12,061 nucleotides of DNA from DATJPR01 sp035506295 (GTDB lineage Bacteria; Bacteroidota; Ignavibacteria; UBA10030; UBA6906), in assembly GCA_035506295.1 (NCBI GenBank), contig DATJPR010000097.1, positions 1 through 12,061 of the forward strand, written 5' to 3'. This document shows positions 5,918 to 12,061 of the stretch, one piece after another. Below the pieces are notes generated by a model, which was not told where the DNA came from, searched no databases, and worked only from the letters and a program-made list of their open reading frames with translations. Within the stretch, counting starts at the first letter, position 1; every line of letters begins with the position of its first letter. The translations under genes were made by a program, and so were the position numbers.

Positions 5918-7805
5918 ATTTGTTCATTAACGTTTGCATTGGCGACGGAGGGTAGGCGCCGACATACGGCCCCTGGGCATCTGCGGACCGAAGAACCGAC
6001 CTGACTTCTGCCGGAATGGCCGCCCCTTTGTTCGCGCCGGAGAAAGCGCCGAGCAATGCGTAATTGCCCAACTGTTCACTCATGAACAACGGGCCATCGT
6101 ACCCCACATAGGTCCCATTCGCGTGCGCGACATCGGACGACACCTTTTCCAGATCAGAAAAAGCGGCGAAACCGGATTGACAATGGGAATTCGCGGCCGG
6201 ACTCCAGAAGATCAAGGGATACGTGCATTGCATCGCTCGACGAACGGCCATGTTATTGTCGACTGCGCTCAGCTCGGGCCCAGGCAAACGATCGCAGAGA
6301 GATGCCGGCTGCCAAACAAAAAACAATGGTCGCTGATACCGGAGATCTCCCGTCAGAAGGTTGTTGACAAATACATGCCCGCCGCGCTTCTCGACATCGG
6401 GACCGGTACTCGCATGCCAACCGAAACGATCTCCCGCTGCGACCCGCCCGTTGCGCCCGATACATGCCGTGCTGTTCACGAAGGTGTTCTGGTAGATGCG
6501 GGCATTGGAGCTGTTCAGCACCAAGACGCCGTGGTCGCAGTTGACGAAGACGTTCCCGGCGCAAATGGCGCCCTTGGATATTTCAAAGAAGAATCCGTTG
6601 TCGCTCGGCCAGAGCTGATCCGTGGAGACGGCGCCGGTATTGTTCCCGACATCCTGCACCCAGTTGTTCGTAAAGACACCGTCAACCTCACCGACGTCGT
6701 ACCAGACACCGTTGGAATATGGGAGATCGATGATGAGATTGTCATTGCATCGGGCGCGATGACACTGGTCGAAGATCTTGACCGCGGCCGGGAAATACCC
6801 TGTTATGTGTTCAATATTGTTCTGCGTGAAGATGTTTCGCTCCAGCAACACGTCCGACGAGCCGATGATGTAAACGCCTTCGGTGCTGGTATCGCTCACT
6901 TTGCACTGCCGGATCGTCAGACGGTCTCCGCGGAAATACCCGGCGACGCGAGAACAGTAGGATATGGTGCAGTTCTCCAACGTCGTTCCGACCACCTCCT
7001 TTCCATACGTTGATTCGTCCGACAGCCCGACGGGCTCTTTTCCCTCGACCTCCAGCGCCCGGTATGCGTACTGGGTGAACGTAATGCCACGGATGATGTA
7101 GCCCTTCTTGTCCGATTTCTTCCCATGACACTCCCCCGTCGTCCGGAGCAATGCGCAGTCGTGCGAAGTGATTTCCACGAGGCGGTTTGTGGGATCAACG
7201 CCGATGTACACGTAGCCTGAATCGTAGTCGATGTAGTACGTGTTCGAGTCCACCTCGCCTTGCCAACCGACCGCCTGAAGGAACCGTCCGTCGACGAACA
7301 CCATGTCGTTGTTAAACCGGTAGAGTGGCGTCTTTCTCCCTTCGCGCTTCCTCGGCCACCAATCGGCCGGAGACGAGGGGAAAAAGTGTGACCATCTGGT
7401 GACCCACAATCCGTTCCCCAGGTTCTCCCACTGCGTTGCCACCGTCGTGCCTTTCAGGACGGGCTCTTCGTCGGCGTAGGGCTGGATCGTGACTCCCTGA
7501 TTGAGCACGAGGTTTCCTGTCCTGTACACCCCCCCGCGCATCACAATGACGTCTCCCGTTTGCACCCGATCGATGGCGGATTCAATCGTCGTCGGTTTTT
7601 CGAGAGACTCACCGGATTGCCCGGCCTGCCCATCCACTGCCACATAATAGATCTTTCCTGCAGTCGGAGGAAGAGTGTACCTCTGCCGGATCGGTCCATA
7701 CGGGCCGCCGGAGGGCTGGGCACCCGCAATGGTGGGAACCATGAGAGAGAAGGCCACTATCGCTGGCGTAAGGACAGATACCGAGATTCTACGCACGGTG
7801 TTCAT
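5916..7805 (-). CDS. Secreted right-handed parallel beta-helix protein, GH120-like; candidate beta-xylosidase
   Basis: The 629-aa protein has a signal peptide (about 1-29, cut at AGA|Q). A DUF1565-type start follows (YYVAVDG at 53-59, then a TGDVIVMRGGVYR stretch at 83-95). A long series of beta-helix rungs runs from about 235 to 485, with repeated N-x-[IVF]-x-[DN] turns. After the first rungs comes an inserted region (about 125-215). The same order is found in GH120 beta-xylosidases as I remember them. Asp370 in GVWYD (codon 6698-6696) and Glu408 in FFFEISKG (codon 6584-6582) sit in contexts like the GLWLD and VFVEVSHG of the characterised GH120 enzyme, where they are nucleophile and acid. 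No sorting tail is seen. There are 13 cysteines, several closely paired. AAGGG lies shortly before the ATG. It lies 43 nt after the esterase gene and 8 nt before the xylanase. An alternative is a polysaccharide lyase-like or carbohydrate-binding beta-helix protein. Confidence 0.8.
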   Translation of the reverse strand: MNTVRRISVSVLTPAIVAFSLMVPTIAGAQPSGGPYGPIRQRYTLPPTAGKIYYVAVDGQAGQSGESLEKPTTIESAIDRVQTGDVIVMRGGVYRTGNLVLNQGVTIQPYADEEPVLKGTTVATQWENLGNGLWVTRWSHFFPSSPADWWPRKREGRKTPLYRFNNDMVFVDGRFLQAVGWQGEVDSNTYYIDYDSGYVYIGVDPTNRLVEITSHDCALLRTTGECHGKKSDKKGYIIRGITFTQYAYRALEVEGKEPVGLSDESTYGKEVVGTTLENCTISYCSRVAGYFRGDRLTIRQCKVSDTSTEGVYIIGSSDVLLERNIFTQNNIEHITGYFPAAVKIFDQCHRARCNDNLIIDLPYSNGVWYDVGEVDGVFTNNWVQDVGNNTGAVSTDQLWPSDNGFFFEISKGAICAGNVFVNCDHGVLVLNSSNARIYQNTFVNSTACIGRNGRVAAGDRFGWHASTGPDVEKRGGHVFVNNLLTGDLRYQRPLFFVWQPASLCDRLPGPELSAVDNNMAVRRAMQCTYPLIFWSPAANSHCQSGFAAFSDLEKVSSDVAHANGTYVGYDGPLFMSEQLGNYALLGAFSGANKGAAIPAEVRSVLRSADAQGPYVGAYPPSPMQTLMNK

Positions 7806-7848
7806 TTTCCCTTACCTGTTGTTCCATTCCAAGAACTGAAACGGGAAA

Positions 7849-9330
7849 TCATTTCCTTGTCTTCTCGGCATCGCCGCGGTCGAAATACTTTTGAGCAAAG
7901 GCAAGAAAATACGGCCAATTCGGTCCCACGGTGTGTCCGTCCTCGTGTTGTCGGAACGCGAGTGCACCGCTGTCGATGGTGGTTCCCATAGGTGGAAATT
8001 TCGTGATACCGAGATCGTTCTCACCGAAGAGCTTGTACACCGGGCCTGCGGCAACCTCCGCAAGGAACTGTCCCGTATCGTCGATCCATCGTCCTTCGTT
8101 CGTGGGCGAGCCGCAACTGATAAACACCGGCCGTGGTGCGCATAGCGCAATCAACTCGTGAGAGTCCACGCTGAGTGCGGAAGGATCAGTCACATAGTTC
8201 AAGAGATTCCCTGCGAACCAATGATATTCGCCGGAGGAACAGATATTGCCCATCGATTCACCAAAATCTCTTCTATAGAATGTCGCCCCTCCCTTGCCCG
8301 AAGACCCGACAAGAACGATGGCAAACCGGGAGTCATATGCCATGGTGGCAAGAACTGCTTTCCCATAACGAGAAACGCCTTCAATCCCGACACGCCGGGC
8401 ATCGATCGATGGGTCTTTCTCAAAATAGTCCAGGATACGGCTCCCTCCCCACGCCCAGGCTCGCAAGGCGCCCCAGTCGTCCGGCTGAGGCAATTTCCCC
8501 TTATTCACCAGACCGATGATGCCTTCGGTAAGACCTGCGGCATTGTCAGGCTGAACGCTCGTTGGAACATATATCGCATAGCCCCACCCCTTAGCGAGCA
8601 CTTGCTCCTGCCATGTCGGTCCCGCGGGTTTTGGCATGCCGGGGAAAGAGAAGCCCGGCGGGAAGATGAAACCGAACTCCATAATGACTGGAACCGGCTT
8701 GCCGGCGCCGGCCGGCGTGGTTATCGTCAACTGAATATCCACGACAATGTCCGGATCTGCGGCATTGTCGACATGGCCGACAATGTCCCTGATGACGACC
8801 GGAGTGTTCCCGATGGTGCTATCCAGAGAGTGCACCACTTTCCATTGAACGCGGGGAACGTTCTGAGGAACTCTGCCAAAGATTTCCTCATCGAACTGAC
8901 GCTGGAGCTCAGGACGTCGAACTCTCCACCAGGTCACCGCGTCGACAATGTGCCTCCCGTCCTTCAGCAGAAGAGGATCGGGCAGGCTGGGGTAGGGGTT
9001 CGCACGCGCTTCATCGTAGTTGTTCCACGTTCCCCACGCTGTACGCACATACGTGTTCCCCACGCTGTCATACCAGTTTGATGATCCACTCTTTTGAAAG
9101 GTACCCTTCGGCCGATTCGGATCTTCCGCCGGGGGGGGCAAAGAAGTCGGAAGCTGGATTTTGAGGCGCTCGACCATCTTATGCCAGTTTGCGTCGGATT
9201 CCGTGCCGATCTTCGCAAAGTAGGCGTTCCGCTCATCAGGGGACATCTGGAAAATGCTCTTTGTCTGCGCAATGACGGTGCAAGCAGCAAAGAGTAGAGA
9301 AGCAAGGATTAGAGCGGCTTTCGTCTTCAT
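7849..9330 (-). CDS. CE15 glucuronoyl esterase, exported
   Basis: Its family cleaves the ester between (4-O-methyl)glucuronic acid of xylan and lignin alcohols. The 493-aa protein has an N-terminal signal peptide (about 1-21; Cys17 is a poor lipobox). A roughly 80-residue Pro/Trp/Tyr-rich lead follows, then a CE15 alpha/beta-hydrolase domain (about 104-485). Motifs are the nucleophile elbow GVSRYGKA with Ser320 (codon 8373-8371), FGES with Glu358, YHWFAGN (369-375), CAPRPVFIS (397-405), WIDD (415-418) and HEDGH with the probable catalytic His466. Fungal members have GCSRxGK, so the Cys-to-Val change is noted; bacterial variants are known. The acid residue may be Glu358 or Asp417/418. The ATG at 9330 is chosen for the signal peptide that follows; it lies 4 nt after the GH115 stop, so coupling is likely. 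The frame stays open upstream to 9480, but that stretch lies inside the GH115 gene. Confidence 0.93.
   Translation of the reverse strand: MKTKAALILASLLFAACTVIAQTKSIFQMSPDERNAYFAKIGTESDANWHKMVERLKIQLPTSLPPPAEDPNRPKGTFQKSGSSNWYDSVGNTYVRTAWGTWNNYDEARANPYPSLPDPLLLKDGRHIVDAVTWWRVRRPELQRQFDEEIFGRVPQNVPRVQWKVVHSLDSTIGNTPVVIRDIVGHVDNAADPDIVVDIQLTITTPAGAGKPVPVIMEFGFIFPPGFSFPGMPKPAGPTWQEQVLAKGWGYAIYVPTSVQPDNAAGLTEGIIGLVNKGKLPQPDDWGALRAWAWGGSRILDYFEKDPSIDARRVGIEGVSRYGKAVLATMAYDSRFAIVLVGSSGKGGATFYRRDFGESMGNICSSGEYHWFAGNLLNYVTDPSALSVDSHELIALCAPRPVFISCGSPTNEGRWIDDTGQFLAEVAAGPVYKLFGENDLGITKFPPMGTTIDSGALAFRQHEDGHTVGPNWPYFLAFAQKYFDRGDAEKTRK
9131..9138. repeat. Homopolymer of 8 G (8 C on the coding strand) in the esterase gene
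   Basis: The run codes for the Pro-Pro-Pro of SLPPPAED (about residues 63-70 of the esterase), 65 or so codons after the start and in the linker before the catalytic domain. The frame is intact in this sequence. A gain or loss of one base would abolish the esterase domain. Confidence 0.8.
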
Positions 9331-9334
9331 TGTC

Positions 9335-12061
9335 TCATTTGCCTTTCGCCATTCGGTAGAAGCTTTCTGGAGGGCCGAGGTAGCTCGGCCGCACGCCACC
9401 GAGATCCACGACGATTTTCTCCAGCACCACACCCGGATCCACCATCCAGAACTTGAGTATGTGATAGCCAGGTTTCGCAATGATGTGGCTGGAATGACTG
9501 ACTTGACCGTTGTTCACGACGATGCGTTCCCAGGCAGTGTTTCCATTTTGCGCACTGAAGCCCTTCGGAACGAGCGTGATGATCTGCGGCTGGTCTCCGT
9601 CAAACGCGACAGCATAGCGCAAGCCTCTGTCAGGCGAGAAATTCAGGTTCGGGCCGAAATACCCTGCGACATCGACCTTGCCGGAATCGAGCAGATACAT
9701 GCGATATTGAAGACATGGTGCGTCCTTGCCCGGCTCCAATGCCGGCGGAGGAAGAGCAGAGGTGGCCCGCATTCCCGACAACGTATGGCCGTAACCCGGC
9801 ACATTAATCCATTGCGCCTGCCCGGATTCGGATTTCGAGGTGAAGTGTGCTGCCTCGATGGACACACAGCCATCCTCTTCAAGATATCCGTCAAGCGTGT
9901 TACCGACTCCCACCGAAGCACGAGCGACGAGCACCGCCACGGGAACGGCACCGTGTGCTCCGCTGATCGTTATCATGCCGGCCGTTTCTGAGTTGCCAAC
10001 CTTGTCCCAATCAATGCTGATCCAGATTCGGGTCTGATCATTCACGGTCCCCGAAGACTTGTCGACGGTAATCCACGGCTTGTTCGCGCTGACCGAGAAG
10101 GCGAACGAGCCCTTTCCCCGGTTGAAGATCTCCAGGTAGTGGCGTCGATCATTGTAACGATCGAAGAGGGGAAGCGCTGCGCCCGTGGTCGCCCCGGGCC
10201 ATGCGTCCTCGGATCCCTCCACCGCAATGCCCATCGACGCCGTATCCGGTAGCGGAAGTTCCGAAAGAGGTATCGCCCGAAGGCTGTTGGTCGGCGGATC
10301 CTGCCAGCTGGTGTACCCGAGGTGGGCCTGATCCATGAAGTGATCCCATTTGCCCCCGGCAAGAGTCCGATTGAAGTATCCCATAAGGCTGGTGTCTCTT
10401 GCGAACAACGTGCGCGTCCGGTCGGCCATCGCATTGGTGCTCGATCTCCCCTGCTTTGCATAGAGAGCGTTTAGCCCGGCCGCATAATACAGTTCGTTCA
10501 CGATCGAAGACGCTTTCGTCGGAAACAGGACGAGTTCGGTGAATGCATCCCTCTGGTTGTCCGGCAGCTCCTTCGCGATCGCCTCTGCCTTGTCCGTGAT
10601 ACGCTCGAAGTCTCTTACGACGGTTTCCGCTTCTTGATAATTGACGAGGCTGTACGTGGTCGGACTCAGGAGCTCTGGTTTCTTCCTGCCGTTGATCATC
10701 GTATACGCGTTGAGGACATCCGCTATCTCTCCCGCATGCTTTGCATCGAATTGGCGCGCCGCCCACAACCTCGTATATTCACCCAGGTTCTTGTTGGTCC
10801 ACCGGTTGGTATTCCAGGCAAGGTCCATGAAATACTCGAGTGGCAGTTCGTATCCTTTGAAGTGCCCGACGTTGACGATCCAGATACGATCAGCCCCGTA
10901 TTGCTTGGCAAGAGACATCTGATCCCAGATTTTCGCTATGGGATTCGTGTTGATCCACTGGTAACTCCGCGGACCGCCGTGATAGTCAAAGTGGTAGTAG
11001 ATCCCTGCACCGCCGCTGCGGGTGCGTTCATCCGCTGTCGGCAGTCGCCGGATGTTCCCCCAGTTGTCGTCGGGCCAGAGAAGGGTGACATCGTCTGGCA
11101 CCCGCATTCCTGCGTTGTAAAAATCCAGCACTTCCTTGTAGAGGCACCACAGTTGGGGGACCTTGGTGACATCGGGGTCCATTTCTTCGGCGAGGATTTT
11201 CCTCTGGACATCGATGATGTTTTCCAGGAGGGCCATGTTGACTTCCGGTCCGCCCGGTGCCATCGGCGTGTCGTTCGCTCCCCGGAGCCCGATCGTGATG
11301 ATGCTTTCGAACTTCTTGTTGCGGCGTATCCCATCGCGCCAGAACTTCTGGAGCGTGTCCGGGTACTTCGCGTAGTTCCACGTCCCGAGGGAATTCAGGT
11401 AGCGTCTGTCCCACTCCTTTTGCGCGCGGAGCATCGGCTCCTGATGCGACGTCCCCATCACGATCCCGTACTCGTCGGCAAGCCGCGCATTTGCCGTATC
11501 GTCTTCGTTGAAGGCATTGTTCCACATCGCCGGCCAGAGGTAGTTTGCTTTCAGGCGCAGGAGAAGCTCGAAGATCCTCTCGTAGAACTCGTGGCCGTAA
11601 TTCGCGACCCCGGATGGCACCGGAGGATTGGACCGCACAGGAGCTTCACCATATTTCGCTTGGACCCAGTTTGTCAAGTCCGGAGATTCATCGTTGAGAA
11701 AGATGCCGCGGTATTTCACCGAAGGCGGGCCATCCGTATGTCGGCCCGGAAGAATGGAGATGTCGGAATGCCGCTTAACCGGCACGTCAGCCCACCAGGT
11801 CCAGGGGGAAACCCCCATTTGCTCGGAGATGCTCAGCATTCCGTACATCGTCCCCCGCTTGTCGCTTCCGGCGATGACCAGTGCTTCGTCGACGCCAGGC
11901 GAAGGATGGTCCACTCGCTCAATGAGGAACGCCTCCCACTTCCCTGCAATCATCGAATCGTCAAGCTTCTTCTGGCGAACCAGACTGTCGATCAGGGGGT
12001 TTTTCCCCAGCGTTCCGACAAGCACCACATGCCTCTCGTCCGGAACCACATCGATGCAGAT
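9335..12061 (-). CDS. GH115 xylan alpha-1,2-glucuronidase (5' end outside the window)
   Basis: The family removes (4-O-methyl)glucuronic acid from xylan, including internal substitutions. The reading frame is open to the right edge, so the start and the signal peptide are missing. Numbering here is from the in-frame GTG at 12049, which is not the real start. An N-terminal domain has VGTLGKNPLID (11-21) and the GSDKRGTMYG stretch (61-70). The catalytic barrel has NYLWPAMW (169-176), YGIVMGTSHQEPM (194-206), LWPDDNWG (324-331, codons 11080-11057), YHFDYHGGP (352-360) and NVGHFKGYE (393-401). A C-terminal beta-rich region (about 605-904) matches the extra domains of GH115. The protein ends in YRMAKGK, with no type IX sorting domain. 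About 908 residues are visible against a family length of roughly 850-1000, so little is lost. It is the first visible gene of the minus-strand operon. Confidence 0.95.
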   Translation of the reverse strand: MCIDVVPDERHVVLVGTLGKNPLIDSLVRQKKLDDSMIAGKWEAFLIERVDHPSPGVDEALVIAGSDKRGTMYGMLSISEQMGVSPWTWWADVPVKRHSDISILPGRHTDGPPSVKYRGIFLNDESPDLTNWVQAKYGEAPVRSNPPVPSGVANYGHEFYERIFELLLRLKANYLWPAMWNNAFNEDDTANARLADEYGIVMGTSHQEPMLRAQKEWDRRYLNSLGTWNYAKYPDTLQKFWRDGIRRNKKFESIITIGLRGANDTPMAPGGPEVNMALLENIIDVQRKILAEEMDPDVTKVPQLWCLYKEVLDFYNAGMRVPDDVTLLWPDDNWGNIRRLPTADERTRSGGAGIYYHFDYHGGPRSYQWINTNPIAKIWDQMSLAKQYGADRIWIVNVGHFKGYELPLEYFMDLAWNTNRWTNKNLGEYTRLWAARQFDAKHAGEIADVLNAYTMINGRKKPELLSPTTYSLVNYQEAETVVRDFERITDKAEAIAKELPDNQRDAFTELVLFPTKASSIVNELYYAAGLNALYAKQGRSSTNAMADRTRTLFARDTSLMGYFNRTLAGGKWDHFMDQAHLGYTSWQDPPTNSLRAIPLSELPLPDTASMGIAVEGSEDAWPGATTGAALPLFDRYNDRRHYLEIFNRGKGSFAFSVSANKPWITVDKSSGTVNDQTRIWISIDWDKVGNSETAGMITISGAHGAVPVAVLVARASVGVGNTLDGYLEEDGCVSIEAAHFTSKSESGQAQWINVPGYGHTLSGMRATSALPPPALEPGKDAPCLQYRMYLLDSGKVDVAGYFGPNLNFSPDRGLRYAVAFDGDQPQIITLVPKGFSAQNGNTAWERIVVNNGQVSHSSHIIAKPGYHILKFWMVDPGVVLEKIVVDLGGVRPSYLGPPESFYRMAKGK

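Noticed and set aside
5917..5919. Alternative ATG for the xylanase overlapping the upstream stop (ATGA)
   Set aside because: It has no ribosome binding site, whereas the ATG at 5907 has GAGG at 6 nt and begins a normal signal peptide.
5934..7013. Long plus-strand open frame (359 codons) opposite the beta-helix gene
   Set aside because: It is antisense to a well-supported secreted protein and has no ribosome binding site or familiar motif.
8701..8716. GC-rich palindromic stretch (GCCGGCGCCGGC and neighbours)
   Set aside because: It lies inside the esterase gene and is explained by Ala/Gly/Pro codons (TTPAGAGKPVP); the palindrome is probably chance.
9331..9480. Upstream extension of the esterase reading frame
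   Set aside because: It overlaps the 3' end of the GH115 gene, and the Trp/Arg-rich peptide does not look like a real N-terminus. The ATG at 9330 starts a clear signal peptide.

Overview
The window reads as part of a glucuronoxylan-utilisation locus from a moderately GC-rich member of the Bacteroidota/Ignavibacteria (FCB) group. The best taxonomic clues are a type IX secretion (Por) sorting tail with an NYPNPFNP motif on the xylanase, the Bacteroidota-type GDQPNNA signature of the xylulokinase, and a class II xylose isomerase. The phylum placement is an inference from these motifs; no rRNA or marker gene is present.

Layout. Left end, minus strand: the 5' part of an unidentified gene (1-212) lies 3 nt downstream of an NADP-type short-chain dehydrogenase (216-977). 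A 393-nt intergenic region (978-1370) with AT-rich, operator-like sequence separates this pair from the divergent plus-strand pair xylB (xylulokinase, 1371-2870) and xylA (xylose isomerase, 2899-4230). xylA converges on a minus-strand run that enters from the right edge. In order of transcription this run is a GH115 alpha-glucuronidase (12061-9335, 5' end outside the window), a CE15 glucuronoyl esterase (9330-7849), a right-handed parallel beta-helix protein (7805-5916), and a GH10 endo-xylanase with an Fn3-like module and a type IX sorting domain (5907-4354). Gaps are 4, 43 and 8 nt, so these four are very probably one operon. A 17-bp hairpin at 4276-4316 sits between the converging operons.

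How the genes fit together (inference from family functions). GH10 cuts the xylan backbone outside the cell. CE15 breaks the ester between (methyl)glucuronic acid and lignin alcohols. GH115 removes the (4-O-methyl)glucuronic acid side groups. The resulting xylo-oligosaccharides need a beta-xylosidase, and none of the usual families (GH3, GH39, GH43, GH52) is visible here. The beta-helix protein keeps an Asp and a Glu in contexts resembling the catalytic pair of the beta-helix beta-xylosidase family GH120, which makes it the natural candidate and the most interesting gene of the window. Free xylose is then isomerised by XylA and phosphorylated by XylB to xylulose 5-phosphate. The dehydrogenase could act on a uronate-derived sugar acid, but this is unproven. 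No transporter, TonB receptor or regulator gene is present.

Other points of interest: a 7-nt tandem repeat that codes for part of the xylanase sorting domain, an 8-C homopolymer near the start of the esterase gene, an AAGCGCTT palindrome in the divergent promoter region, and the sorting tail being present on the xylanase alone.
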